The notes: a model not told the origin generated them from the sequence alone. Counted from the first letter of the stretch, positions 34,643-42,998 are shown. The stretch is 64,000 bases of DNA from Klenkia sesuvii (GCF_037083825.1 NZ_JBAPLU010000006.1:124001-188000); one strand, 5' to 3'. Made by a program: numbers and translations.

Positions 34643-35851
34643 GTGATCGCCTTCGCCGCCGTCGTGGCCCTCGCGATGGTGCTGCTGCACAGCTGGCTGT
34701 GGTTCCGGCTCGTGCGCAGCACCACCCGCCCGGGCCGGGCCCGGCGGTGGCTGACCGCGGCGACCGTCGTCCTGGCGCTGCTGCCCACCGCGGCGGTGCT
34801 GGGCCGGCGGTCGCTGCCGCTCCCGGTGCAGGCGCCGCTGGACTGGGTCGGCTACACCTGGCTGGCCGTGGCGTTCTACGCCTTCCTGGCCCTGCTGGTG
34901 CTCGAGCCGGTGCGCTGGGTGCTGCGCGCGCTGCAGCGCCGCCGTCCGGCCGTGGTGGACGCGATCCCGCCGGGACCGGCGGACGCACCCGTCGCCGAGC
35001 CGGCGGACGTCTCCCGGCGGCTGTTCCTGGCCCGCTCCCTGGCGGTGACGGCCGGGGTGGCCGCGGTCGGCACCGTCGGGTACGGCTCCTGGTCGGCCCT
35101 CTCGGCCCCCGTGGTGCGGCGGGTGCCGATCGCGCTGGCCGGCCTGGACCCGGCGCTGGCCGGGTACCGCATCGTCACGTTCTCCGACGGCCACCTGTCG
35201 GCGACCTACGGCGGACGCCGCTTCGAGCGGCTGGTGGAGATGGTCAACGAGCAGTCCCCCGACGCGGTCGCGGTGGTCGGCGACCTGGTCGACGGCGAGG
35301 TCGCCGAGCTGCGCCGCGACGCCGCCCCGCTCGCCGACCTCGTCAGCCGGGACGGGGCGTACTTCGTCACCGGCAACCACGAGTACTTCGTCGACACCGA
35401 GGCCTGGCTGCGCCACCTCGACGGCCTGGGCATGCAGGTGCTGCGCAACGAGCGGGTGGCGCTGCGCCGGGGCACGGGCACCTTCGACCTGGCCGGGATC
35501 GACGACCGGACGGCGGCCGCCTCGGGCCTGGCCGGGCACGGTGCCGACCTCGACGCCGCGCTCGACGGCCGGGACGACGCCGTCCCGGTGGTGCTGCTGG
35601 CGCACCAGCCGGTGCAGGTCGAGCAGGCCCGGCGCGCCGGGGTCGGGCTGCAGCTGAGCGGGCACACCCACGGCGGGCAGCTGTGGCCCTTCGACTACGC
35701 GGTGCGGCTGGACCAGCCCGCCGTGGAGGGCCTGTCCCGGCACGGCGACACCCAGCTGTACGTCACGTCGGGGGCCGGCTACTGGGGGCCACCCGTGCGG
35801 GTCGGGGCGCGGCCGGAGATCACCGTCGTCGAGCTCCAGCCCGCGCCCTGA
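34643..35851 (+). CDS. Membrane metallophosphoesterase (YkuE/calcineurin-like)
   Basis: 402-residue protein. Three or four helices occupy the first ~100 residues, followed by a cytoplasmic or linker segment. A twin-arginine-like SRRLFLARSLAVTAG precedes another helix near residue 130. The phosphoesterase domain has SDGHLS, VVGDLVDGEV, TGNHEYF, LLAHQP and SGHTHGGQLWPF, the set of Asp/His/Asn residues that binds two metals. It is predicted to act outside the membrane on a phosphodiester. GTG 34643 lies 10 bases after the CYTH-CHAD gene; both may form one operon. Confidence 0.9.
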   Translation: MIAFAAVVALAMVLLHSWLWFRLVRSTTRPGRARRWLTAATVVLALLPTAAVLGRRSLPLPVQAPLDWVGYTWLAVAFYAFLALLVLEPVRWVLRALQRRRPAVVDAIPPGPADAPVAEPADVSRRLFLARSLAVTAGVAAVGTVGYGSWSALSAPVVRRVPIALAGLDPALAGYRIVTFSDGHLSATYGGRRFERLVEMVNEQSPDAVAVVGDLVDGEVAELRRDAAPLADLVSRDGAYFVTGNHEYFVDTEAWLRHLDGLGMQVLRNERVALRRGTGTFDLAGIDDRTAAASGLAGHGADLDAALDGRDDAVPVVLLAHQPVQVEQARRAGVGLQLSGHTHGGQLWPFDYAVRLDQPAVEGLSRHGDTQLYVTSGAGYWGPPVRVGARPEITVVELQPAP

Positions 35852-35857
35852 GCCCGG

Positions 35858-36433
35858 TCAGATCGACCGCAGGGCGGCGAACGCCTCGTCGAGCAGCTGG
35901 GGGAGGGAGCTGCGGCCCGCACCGGCGGCCCAGCGGAGCAGGGCCGCGGTAGCCGCACGCAGGCAGGCGGCGACCACGACCACCGTCGCGGCCCCCTCGG
36001 GCGTGTCGGGGTCGACGCCGAGCTCGGCCACGACCACCCGGGCCGACCGGTTCTCCCGGTCGGCGCCGCGCAGCTGCAGCGTGTGGTCCTCCCGCACGTA
36101 GCGCCAGCGGCGCAGCAGCAGACCCAGCTCGTCCTCGTCCAGCCCGCTGACCATCCGCTGCACACCGAGCCGGATCTGCTCGGGGAGGGGGACGCCGGCG
36201 GGCTGGCCGGCGAGGTGGGGGCCGATCCAGTCGAGGTCCTGCTCGGGCAGGACGACGTGCTCCTTGGTGCGGAAGTAGGCGTAGAAGGTGGGCACCGAGA
36301 CCCCCGCGGCATGGGCGATCTCGCCGACCGACACCGTCGCGTAGCCCCGCTCGTCGAACAGGGCGAAAGCAGCCGTCGTGATCCGGCGACGGGTCTCCGA
36401 TCTTTTCTGCGCCCGCCAGTCTCGCTCTGCCAC
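35858..36433 (-). CDS. TetR family transcriptional regulator
   Basis: 191-residue regulator. The N-terminal helix-turn-helix domain (about 12-60) reads ITTAAFALFDERGYATVSVG, then AAGVSVPTFYAYFRTKEHVV. The C-terminal ligand domain has no recognisable effector class. It starts ATG 36433 with a very basic N-terminus (RAQKRSETRRR). It is convergent with the metallophosphoesterase gene (six-base gap), so that gene is not an obvious divergent target. The regulated genes cannot be named. Confidence 0.88.
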   Translation of the reverse strand: MAERDWRAQKRSETRRRITTAAFALFDERGYATVSVGEIAHAAGVSVPTFYAYFRTKEHVVLPEQDLDWIGPHLAGQPAGVPLPEQIRLGVQRMVSGLDEDELGLLLRRWRYVREDHTLQLRGADRENRSARVVVAELGVDPDTPEGAATVVVVAACLRAATAALLRWAAGAGRSSLPQLLDEAFAALRSI

Positions 36434-36483
36434 GAGGGGATCGTCCCAGGTGCTCGCGGTGCCCGCCCTGCGGCCGGACCGGA

Positions 36484-37092
36484 TCAGCTCGGCACGTGCG
36501 GGCTGATCAGCACCGACAGCAACTGCTCGACCAGCACGCGCTCACCGGCCTCGTCACCGTCGGGGTCGGTGAACCAGCGGGCCATGACCGTCGAGCAGGC
36601 CGACTGCACCACCAGCGGGTGCAGGCCGTCGTCGGCCACCTCGCCGCGTCGACGGGCCCGGTCGAGCATCTCGAGCACCGCGTCGTTCCAGACCTCGACC
36701 GGCCCGATGGGCAGGCTGCCCGCCAGGGGGGAGTCGGGGCCGAGCGCGGGGACGGTCCGGCGCCAGGCCCGGGCCCGGGGGCTGCGCAGGGCGGCGCCGA
36801 GGGTCAGCAGCAGCCGGCGGCAGTCCTCGACCAGCGAGCCGGCGTCCTCGGTGGGCACCAGCTCGGGGTCGGGACCCTCGAAGGCGTCGCGGACCAGGTC
36901 GTCCTTGCTGGGCCAGCGCCGGTAGATGGTGGCCTTGCCGACCCCGGCCCGGCGGGCGACCTCGTCGAGGGCACACGCCTCGAGCCCGCCCTCGGCCAGC
37001 AGCGCGAGGGCCGCCTGCCGGATGGCGACGTCCAGGGCCGGGTCGCGGGGCCGGCCGACGGGCCGCCCGGTCACCGATGTGTCGGTCTGCAA
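36484..37092 (-). CDS. TetR family transcriptional regulator (C-terminal TetR_C_11-like)
   Basis: About 202 residues. The DNA-binding domain reads IRQAALALLAEGGLEACALD, then RRAGVGKATIYRRWPSKDDL. Its C-terminal ligand-binding region (about 80-200) has no identified ligand. Three starts are possible: TTG 37092 behind a G-rich site (used here), GTG 37074, and ATG 37173, which adds a Ser/Arg/Pro stretch without family likeness. It is divergent from the GntR gene, sharing an intergenic region with the palindrome at 37196. Confidence 0.85.
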   Translation of the reverse strand: MQTDTSVTGRPVGRPRDPALDVAIRQAALALLAEGGLEACALDEVARRAGVGKATIYRRWPSKDDLVRDAFEGPDPELVPTEDAGSLVEDCRRLLLTLGAALRSPRARAWRRTVPALGPDSPLAGSLPIGPVEVWNDAVLEMLDRARRRGEVADDGLHPLVVQSACSTVMARWFTDPDGDEAGERVLVEQLLSVLISPHVPS

Positions 37093-37195
37093 CTGTTGCC
37101 CCCGGCTAGGTCGGAACGGAATGGTCCAAAAGTAGGGCGTGCGGGTCCTCGATGCCAGACCTGGAGTCGCCATCGTCGAGCCGTAGTCGTCATGT

Positions 37196-37205
37196 CGTCT
37201 AGACG
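37196..37205. promoter_or_regulatory. GntR (HutC-type) operator candidate
   Basis: Palindrome CGTCTAGACG has the core GT-C-TA-G-AC, matching the GTnTAnAC pattern of HutC-subfamily GntR regulators. It lies 50 bases before the GntR start, suggesting autoregulation, and may also affect the divergent TetR gene. Confidence 0.6.
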
Positions 37206-37254
37206 TCTGGCGATCGAGTACCTTTCGGGGCGTGGTCGTCGAGAGGGGTCGTCG

Positions 37255-37992
37255 GTGAGCCCGGACGCCGGGCCGAAGTACCTGGCCGTGCGCGAGCACC
37301 TGCGGCGCCGGGTCGCCGACCTGCCCGAGCACACGCTGCTCCCGCCCGAGCCGGTGCTGTGCGAGGAGTACGGGGTCAGCCGCATCACCCTGCGCCGGGC
37401 CGTCGACGGCCTCGTCGCCGACGGGCACCTGGTGCGCGAGCAGGGCCGCGGCACCTACGTGACCCGGCCCGGCATCCGGCACGAGTACCGCGAGAGCTTC
37501 GTGCACCGCATCGCCGGCTTCCACTCGGTCATGACCGAGCAGGGCGCCCAGGTCGGCACCACCGTCCTCGGCCAGCAGGTGCTCGCCGCCCCGCCGGCCG
37601 TGGCCACCGAGCTGCGCCTCGAGCCCGCCGAGCAGGTCGTGGAGCTGGTGCGGTTGCGGTCGGTCGACGGCCTGCCCAACCACGTCGTCCGCTCGTTCCT
37701 GCCGGCCGAGGACTACCCCAAGGCGGCCACCGAGGACTTCGGCCACGGGTCGCTCTACGAGTTCCTGCGCCGCGAGTACGAGGCCGACCTCGCCCGGGCC
37801 CGCATCGTGGTCGACGTCGGCACCGCCGGGGCCGAGGAGGCCGAGGTGCTGCAGGTGGTCGCCGGCTCGCCGCTGCTCGTCGTCCGCACCACGGTGCTCG
37901 ACGGTTTCGGCAACCCGCTCGTGCACTCCTTCTCCCGGCTGCGGCCCGACGTCAGCCAGGTGGAGTTCGAGGTCTCGGTCAACGGCCGCTGA
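37255..37992 (+). CDS. GntR family transcriptional regulator, HutC/UTRA subfamily
   Basis: 245-residue regulator. The winged helix domain (about 5-75) reads KYLAVREHLRRRVADLPEHT, then EEYGVSRITLRRAVDGLV and GRGTYVTRPG. The UTRA effector domain (about 95-240) ends with PLLVVRTTVLDGFGNPLVHS. HutC-type members sense small metabolites such as amino sugars or histidine-derived compounds; the ligand is unknown. GTG 37255 follows GAGAGGGG. A matching operator-like palindrome lies upstream. Confidence 0.9.
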   Translation: MSPDAGPKYLAVREHLRRRVADLPEHTLLPPEPVLCEEYGVSRITLRRAVDGLVADGHLVREQGRGTYVTRPGIRHEYRESFVHRIAGFHSVMTEQGAQVGTTVLGQQVLAAPPAVATELRLEPAEQVVELVRLRSVDGLPNHVVRSFLPAEDYPKAATEDFGHGSLYEFLRREYEADLARARIVVDVGTAGAEEAEVLQVVAGSPLLVVRTTVLDGFGNPLVHSFSRLRPDVSQVEFEVSVNGR

Positions 37993-38027
37993 CGGCGCGC
38001 CCAGGTCGTCGTCCTACCGTCTGGGGC

Positions 38028-38498
38028 GTGATCACCGCCAGCGGGACCCGTCGGGTGCCCGACCGACGAGCCGATGTCTGGGCGGCCCTGGCCGTCCTGC
38101 ACCCCTACTGTGCGGTGTGCGACGTCACCTACGTCGTCGACGGGCCCACGAGGAAGGGCACCACGTTCGTGTGCGCCCCGGGCGAGGGCGCCCGACCCGG
38201 GGCAGGGGCGCCGAAGGGCACCATCGTGGAGTGGACGCCGGCCCGGGTCGTGGAGACCCGGTTGGAGCTGACCCCCGAGACGTGGACGACCCGCATCGAG
38301 CTCGCCGACGCCGGCAAGGGCGGGGCCGAGGGCACCGACGTCACCATCACCGTGACCCACGAACCGGTCGGGGGCTCCCGGTTGGTGCGCCTCGTGCAGC
38401 GCGGTGCGATCACCCGGCTCGTGCAGCGCACGGTCGACAGCGAGCTGGCCAAGCTGCCCGAGCACCTGGCCCAGGCCCGGCTCACCGGCGACGCGTGA
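38028..38498 (+). CDS. SRPBCC (START-like) family protein
   Basis: 156-residue protein with the helix-grip fold pattern of polyketide-cyclase/START proteins: an N-terminal strand (ITASGTRRVPDRRADVWAAL), several beta strands (TIVEWTPARVVETRLEL, TWTTRIELADAG) and a long C-terminal helix (LVQRTVDSELAKLPEHLAQA). It likely binds a hydrophobic ligand; the function is unknown. The start GTG 38028 is 35 bases after the GntR gene, so it may be in that operon. Its 3' end overlaps the convergent small gene by 17 bases. Confidence 0.7.
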   Translation: MITASGTRRVPDRRADVWAALAVLHPYCAVCDVTYVVDGPTRKGTTFVCAPGEGARPGAGAPKGTIVEWTPARVVETRLELTPETWTTRIELADAGKGGAEGTDVTITVTHEPVGGSRLVRLVQRGAITRLVQRTVDSELAKLPEHLAQARLTGDA

Positions 38499-38760
38499 CC
38501 GCTGCCTCGTAGTCGGGGTAGGTGGCCAGCACGTCCTCGATCTCGACCATGTCGGGGAAGTCGGGGACGTCCTGGTGCTTCTTCATGAAGTCGACGGTCT
38601 CGGCCACCAGGTCGGCCTCGTCGCCGGACTCCACCCCCAGCTGCTCGAGCACCGACGGGGTGAGCCGGAACCAGGTCTCGACGTCCTCCTCGCCGTCGCT
38701 CAGGCGGACGACGTACTGCAGGTCGCCCTGGTCCTCGATGTCGTAGTCCTCGGCAGGCAT
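38482..38760 (-). CDS. Conserved small acidic protein of unknown function
   Basis: 92-residue acidic protein (MPAEDYDIEDQGDLQYVVRL, ending YEAAVTRRR). The C-terminal half contains ETVDFMKKHQDVPDFPDMVE, a helical stretch with no enzyme motif that I recognise. It has no signal peptide or membrane helix. It overlaps the SRPBCC gene tail-to-tail. Normal codon use and a clear ATG support that it is a real gene, but no function can be given. Confidence 0.7.
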   Translation of the reverse strand: MPAEDYDIEDQGDLQYVVRLSDGEEDVETWFRLTPSVLEQLGVESGDEADLVAETVDFMKKHQDVPDFPDMVEIEDVLATYPDYEAAVTRRR

Positions 38761-38792
38761 GGCGCCCCCGTACCCAGGTCGGTCGCGTGCAC

Positions 38793-39428
38793 TCAGACCG
38801 TGACCGACTCCCCAGGGGCCAGCCGCGTGTAGCTGCCCGGCACCCCCGGGCCGCCCTCGCCGAGGAAGTTCGCGCCGACCATCAACCCGGTCTCGTTGAG
38901 CAGTCCGTCGTGGACGGCGTAGGACTGCGTCGGGGCCACCGCGCGCACGTAGTCGACGAGCTCACCGGTCTTCGACCACGGCGCGTGCAGCGGGAGCAGG
39001 AGGGTCTCGACGCCGCCCTCGGGGACGGTCAGCGCGTCGCCGGGGTGGAACACCCGCCCGTCGACGAGGAACCCGACGTTGGCGATGCGGGGGATGTCGG
39101 GGTGGATCACGGCGTGCCACTCGCCCTGCACGCCGACCTCGAACCCGGCCGCGGTGAACGCGTCGCCGTGGCCCACCACGTGCACCTGCGGGCCGGCGTC
39201 GAGCTGCTCGGCGACCGACCGGTTGGTCCACACCTGCAGGTCGCCGTCGTCGGCCAGCGCGCGGCGGGTGCGCTCGACGTCGAGGTGGTCGACGTGCTCG
39301 TGGGTGACGAGCACCGCCGAGGCGCCGGTCCAGGCGGCCTCCTCGGTGAACGCGCCGGGGTCGACGAGCAGGCGGCGCTCGCCCTCGGACAGGACGACGC
39401 AGGCGTGCCCGTGCTTGGTGAGCTCCAT
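38793..39428 (-). CDS. Metallo-beta-lactamase-fold hydrolase (UlaG-like)
   Basis: 211-residue metal-dependent hydrolase. The signature THEHVDHLD is the HxHxDH metal site, with further ligands in HVVGHGDAF, AVIHPDIP and VFHPGDALT. It begins MELTKHGHACVVL, typical of the UlaG-like/MBL-fold group. The ligand set is complete, so it is probably active; its substrate is unknown. ATG 39428 is preferred over the in-frame upstream start at 39452 because the family begins here. Confidence 0.87.
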   Translation of the reverse strand: MELTKHGHACVVLSEGERRLLVDPGAFTEEAAWTGASAVLVTHEHVDHLDVERTRRALADDGDLQVWTNRSVAEQLDAGPQVHVVGHGDAFTAAGFEVGVQGEWHAVIHPDIPRIANVGFLVDGRVFHPGDALTVPEGGVETLLLPLHAPWSKTGELVDYVRAVAPTQSYAVHDGLLNETGLMVGANFLGEGGPGVPGSYTRLAPGESVTV

Positions 39429-39644
39429 GGTGGGACGGTGCCACGCCCGCATGCGCCGCGCAGCACGTGTCCCGGCGGCTCCTCAGCGAGTCCTCAGCGG
39501 CTCGGCAGTCGCTTCCCAGGGACGTGACACGCCGTGGTCACCTGCGGGTTCCCCACCTTGATGGTGGAGAGCTGACCAACCCGGACGGGTGATTCGTGGT
39601 GGGCGTCCCTGCGCCGGGCCCCGGGGGGCGCCGAACGTCAGGGC

Positions 39645-39851
39645 ATGAGCGAACTCGTGTTGACCCTCGCCGCCGCCCAGGGCCGCAGCACCGGCACCTG
39701 GCACGCCGTCGAGCTGCACCGCAGCCCCTCGGAGCTGGACGGCGCCTGCGAGGTGGCCGTTTGCGGTGCCCTGGCCCGCGTCGACGCCGAGCAGGTCTGG
39801 GACGGCGCCGACGACGACAGCTGCGAGGCCTGCGCCGACCTCCTCTGCTGA
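39645..39851 (+). CDS. Small hypothetical protein with C-terminal CxxC
   Basis: 68-residue protein (MSELVLTLAAAQGRSTGTWH, ending SCEACADLLC). It has an isolated Cys near the middle and a CEAC pair at the end, which could bind a metal such as zinc. I do not recognise the family. A tandem pair of hairpins follows its stop. Support rests on codon structure and the terminator; the ribosome site is weak. Confidence 0.5.
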   Translation: MSELVLTLAAAQGRSTGTWHAVELHRSPSELDGACEVAVCGALARVDAEQVWDGADDDSCEACADLLC

Positions 39852-39862
39852 CCCGCTCCTCG

Positions 39863-39948
39863 GCGCACCCGCTGGCCGGGTGCGCTCCCGCAGGGTCATG
39901 CCGTCGACCGACCCGCCTCGGTGCGCACCTGACGGCCAGGTGCGCACC
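39863..39948. terminator. Two tandem hairpins, probable bidirectional terminator
   Basis: The first stem is GCGCACCCG/CGGGTGCGC (39863-39885) with loop CTGGC. The second is a perfect 12-bp stem GGTGCGCACCTG/CAGGTGCGCACC (39920-39948) with loop ACGGC. They share the GCGCACC core and lie between convergent genes. Confidence 0.65.
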
Positions 39949-40005
39949 TCCGCGGACTCCTCGCCCCGCTGACCCGCGTGGGGGCGCGGTTCCCGCCGTG
40001 CTGCG

Positions 40006-40773
40006 CTAGTTGCCCCGGAACTCGGGCTTGCGCTTGCCGAGGAAGGCCTCGACGGCCTCGGTGTGGTCGTGGGTGTGGCCGAGCTGGGCCTGCAACCGCG
40101 CCTCGTGGGCCAGGGTGGTCTCCAGGGAGTCGGTGGCCGCGGTGGCCAGCACCTCCTTGACCGCGCGGTAGGCCGCGGTGGGGCCCGCGGCCAGCCGCCC
40201 GGCCAGCTCCTGTGCGGTGGTCAGCACCTCCTCGGCGGGCACCACGCGGTGCACCAGACCCCACTCCGCGGCCTGCTCGGCGGTGAACGGGGCCGGGAAC
40301 AGCAGCAGCTCGGCCGCCCGGGAGCCGCCCACGCAGTGCACCAGCCGCGAGGCCAGGGCCGAGTCGCTGCCCAGGCCCACCCCCGTGAACGCGGTGGTGA
40401 ACTTGGCGCCGGCGGCCGCGACCCGTAGGTCGCCGCCCAGCGCCAGCCCGAGCCCGGCGCCCGCGCACGCCCCGTTGACGGCCACGACGACCGGCACGGG
40501 GACAGCGGCCAGGGCCAGCACCATCGGGTTGTACTCGGTGACGACGACGTCGAGCGCCGGCTTGCCGTCGCGGATCTCCGCGACGTGCTGGGCGAGGTCC
40601 TGGCCGACGCAGAACGCCGTGCCCGTGCCGGTGATGACCACCGCCCGCACCGACTCGTCGATCGCCACGGCCCGCAGCTCGTCGATCATCGACAGCCGGA
40701 TCTCGTGGGTGAGCCCGGGGGCGGGCAGAATCAGCGTCGCCACGCCACCGTCGTCGGTGCGCTGCACGGACAT
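40006..40773 (-). CDS. paaG: Enoyl-CoA hydratase/isomerase family, PaaG-like
   Basis: 255-residue crotonase-fold protein. The oxyanion-hole regions are AFCVGQDLAQH and NGACAGAGLGLALGGDL. The two glutamates used by enoyl-CoA hydratases are not present at the expected places; an Asp in VGLGSDSALAS fits the isomerase branch. This favours PaaG, the ring-epoxide isomerase of phenylacetate degradation, over a plain hydratase. ATG 40773 lies ten bases after the stop of the dehydrogenase gene, making it third in the thiolase-dehydrogenase-isomerase operon. The symbol is a likely assignment from context. Confidence 0.75.
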   Translation of the reverse strand: MSVQRTDDGGVATLILPAPGLTHEIRLSMIDELRAVAIDESVRAVVITGTGTAFCVGQDLAQHVAEIRDGKPALDVVVTEYNPMVLALAAVPVPVVVAVNGACAGAGLGLALGGDLRVAAAGAKFTTAFTGVGLGSDSALASRLVHCVGGSRAAELLLFPAPFTAEQAAEWGLVHRVVPAEEVLTTAQELAGRLAAGPTAAYRAVKEVLATAATDSLETTLAHEARLQAQLGHTHDHTEAVEAFLGKRKPEFRGN

Positions 40774-40783
40774 CGTCGTCTCC

Positions 40784-41629
40784 TCAGCCGTAGTCGTGGA
40801 ACCCGCGACCGGTCTTGCGGCCCAGGTCCCCGGCGGCCACCTTGTCACGCAGCAGCTGCGGTGGGGTGAACCGGTCGCCCAGCGTGGAGGTCAGGTACTC
40901 CGCGACGGCCAGCCGCACGTCGAGGCCGACCAGGTCGGTCGAGCGCAGCGGGCCCATGGGGTGCCGGTAGCCCAGCTCCATCGCGGTGTCGATGGCCTCG
41001 GCGTCGGCCACGCCCTCCTCGAGCATGCGGATGGCCTCCAGGCCCAGCAGCACCCCCAGCCGGGAGGAGGCGAACCCGGGGGAGTCGCGGACGACGATGC
41101 CGGTCTTGCCCAGCTCGTCGGCCCACCGCCGGGCAGTGGCCACGACGTCGTCGGCGGTCTCGGCGGCGACCACGACCTCGACCAGCTTGGACGAGGGCAC
41201 CGGGTTGAAGAAGTGCATGCCGACGAAGCGGGCCGGCCGGTCGAGCGCGGCGGCCAGCTCGGTGACCGACAGCGAGCTGGTGTTGGTGGCCAGCACCGCG
41301 TCGGGGGCGAGCACGCCCTCGACCGCGCGCAGCACCTCGATCTTCAGCGCCGGCACCTCGGGCACCGCCTCGACCACCAGCTCGCAGTCGCCGGGCAGCT
41401 GCGCCGGGGTGTCGACCATGTGCAGCCGGGCGGCGGCGTCGGCGACGGACCCCTCGAGCTTGCCGCGGCGGGCGGCCTCCTCGAGCCCGGCGACGATGCG
41501 GTCCTGCGCGGCCTGCGCCGCCTCGCTGCCGGCCTCCACGACGTGCACGTGCGCCCCGGTGCCGAGCAGCCCCTGGGCGATGCCGCCGCCCATGCGCCCA
41601 CCCCCGACGACCCCGACGGTGCGGGCCAT
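40784..41629 (-). CDS. paaH: 3-hydroxyacyl-CoA dehydrogenase, PaaH-like
   Basis: 281-residue NAD-dependent dehydrogenase that oxidises 3-hydroxyacyl-CoA. The N-terminus VGVVGGGRMGGGIAQGLL is the NAD site. Catalytic His is in RFVGMHFFNPVP with Ser/Asn in ATNTSSLSVTEL. The C-terminal helical domain (about 185-281) includes YRHPMGPLRSTDLVGLDV. The length of about 280 is normal for the single-domain enzyme. ATG 41629 overlaps the thiolase stop (ATGA). Confidence 0.85.
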   Translation of the reverse strand: MARTVGVVGGGRMGGGIAQGLLGTGAHVHVVEAGSEAAQAAQDRIVAGLEEAARRGKLEGSVADAAARLHMVDTPAQLPGDCELVVEAVPEVPALKIEVLRAVEGVLAPDAVLATNTSSLSVTELAAALDRPARFVGMHFFNPVPSSKLVEVVVAAETADDVVATARRWADELGKTGIVVRDSPGFASSRLGVLLGLEAIRMLEEGVADAEAIDTAMELGYRHPMGPLRSTDLVGLDVRLAVAEYLTSTLGDRFTPPQLLRDKVAAGDLGRKTGRGFHDYG

Positions 41630-42864
41630 CAGACGCGCTCGACCAGCATCGAGACACCCTGGCCCACGCCCACGCACAAGGTGGCCAGCCCGCGGCGGCC
41701 GCCCTCGCGCTCGAGCCGGCCCATGAGCGTCACCAGGATGCGGGCGCCCGAGCACCCCAGCGGGTGGCCCAGGGCGATGGCGCCGCCGTCGGAGTTGACG
41801 ATCTCCTCGTCGATGCCCAGCCGGCGCAGCACCCCGAGGGACTGGGCGGCGAAGGCCTCGTTGAGCTCGACGGCGTCGAGGTCGGCGACGCCCCACCCGG
41901 CCTTGGCCAGCGCCTTCTCGGTGGCCGGCACCGGGCCCAGGCCCATCACGTTGGGGGCGACGCCGGCGGAGGCGGAGACGACCACGCGGGCGCGGGGGGT
42001 GAGGCCGTGCCGCTCGACGGCCTCGGCGGAGGCCAGCACCAGCGCGGCGGCGCCGTCGGACAGCGGGGAGCTGTTGCCGGCCGTGACGATGCCGTTCTTC
42101 CGGAACACCGGCTTGAGCTTGGCCAGCGACTCGGTGGAGGAACCCGGCCGCGGGCCCTCGTCGCGGGTGACGGTGACGGTCTCCTTCTTGCCGACGACGT
42201 CGACCGGCACGATCTCGGCGTCGAAGCGGCCGGCCTCGGCGGCGGCGACGGCGCGGGTGTGGCTGCGCACCGCGAAGGCGTCGCACTCGTCGCGGGTCAG
42301 CCCGTCCAGCGCCGCGATCTCCTCGGCGGTCTCGCCCATCGAGAGGGTGATCTTGCGGGTGCGGGGGTCCTCGGGGTGCTCGACGGCGCGGTCGTGCGCG
42401 GCGAAGGTGGGGTTGACGAACCGCCAGCCCAGCGAGGTGTCCACGACCTCGCCGGGGCGGGCCCAGGGCGTGCCGGGCTTGGCCATCACCCAGGGGGCGC
42501 GGGTCATGGACTCCACCCCGCCGGCGATGGCCAGGTCCAGCTCGCCGGCCCGGATGGCCGCGGCGGCCGAGGCGGTGGCGGTCAGGCCCGAGGCGCACAG
42601 CCGGTTGGTGGTGTAGCCGGGCACGGTGTCGGGCAGGCCGGCCAGCAGCACGGCCATGCGGGCGACGTCGCGGTTGTCCTCGCCGGCCTGGTTGGCCGCC
42701 CCGAGCACGACCTCCTCGACGGCGTCGGCGGGCGCACCCGACCGGCGCAGGGCCTCCCCGACCACCAGCGCGGCCAGGTCGTCGGGGCGGACGCCGGCCA
42801 GTGCGCCGCCGTACTTGCCCTGGGGGGTGCGCACCCCGTCGACCAGGTAGACCTCGGACACCAT
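41629..42864 (-). CDS. paaJ: Acetyl-CoA acyltransferase (thiolase), PaaJ-like
   Basis: 411-residue thiolase that cleaves 3-oxoacyl-CoA. The nucleophile Cys lies in NRLCASGLTA, the His in IALGHPLGCSG and the second Cys in LCVGVGQG; NEAFAAQ is also present. Its size and sequence fit the 3-oxoadipyl-CoA/PaaJ type or a general acetyl-CoA acetyltransferase. GAGGAG lies six bases before ATG 42864. It is first in a three-gene operon with paaH- and paaG-like genes; a perfect TetR-type palindrome precedes it. Confidence 0.82.
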   Translation of the reverse strand: MVSEVYLVDGVRTPQGKYGGALAGVRPDDLAALVVGEALRRSGAPADAVEEVVLGAANQAGEDNRDVARMAVLLAGLPDTVPGYTTNRLCASGLTATASAAAAIRAGELDLAIAGGVESMTRAPWVMAKPGTPWARPGEVVDTSLGWRFVNPTFAAHDRAVEHPEDPRTRKITLSMGETAEEIAALDGLTRDECDAFAVRSHTRAVAAAEAGRFDAEIVPVDVVGKKETVTVTRDEGPRPGSSTESLAKLKPVFRKNGIVTAGNSSPLSDGAAALVLASAEAVERHGLTPRARVVVSASAGVAPNVMGLGPVPATEKALAKAGWGVADLDAVELNEAFAAQSLGVLRRLGIDEEIVNSDGGAIALGHPLGCSGARILVTLMGRLEREGGRRGLATLCVGVGQGVSMLVERV

Positions 42865-42884
42865 CGTCACTCCTCGACTGGTTG

Positions 42885-42900
42885 CTGACCGTCCGGTCAG
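42885..42900. promoter_or_regulatory. TetR-type operator candidate upstream of the thiolase operon
   Basis: Perfect inverted repeat CTGACCG-TC-CGGTCAG (42885-42900) lies 21 bases from the thiolase start, with further GGACGGACGG beside it. The layout resembles operators of TetR-type regulators of acyl-CoA catabolism. No such regulator is adjacent. Confidence 0.6.
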
Positions 42901-42962
42901 GTAATCGGACGGACGGCGACCGGGCAAGTTCATCTCCCGGCCAGTGGACCCCCACCGTTCAT

Positions 42963-42975
42963 TTGACTCGTTCAA
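42963..42975. promoter_or_regulatory. Possible Fur-type operator of furA-katG
   Basis: TTGA-CTCGT-TCAA, an inverted repeat in a locally AT-rich stretch, lies about 25 bases before the furA start, where autoregulatory FurA boxes occur in actinobacteria. Confidence 0.5.
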
Positions 42976-42998
42976 GATTGCACGGCAGGGTGGACGAC

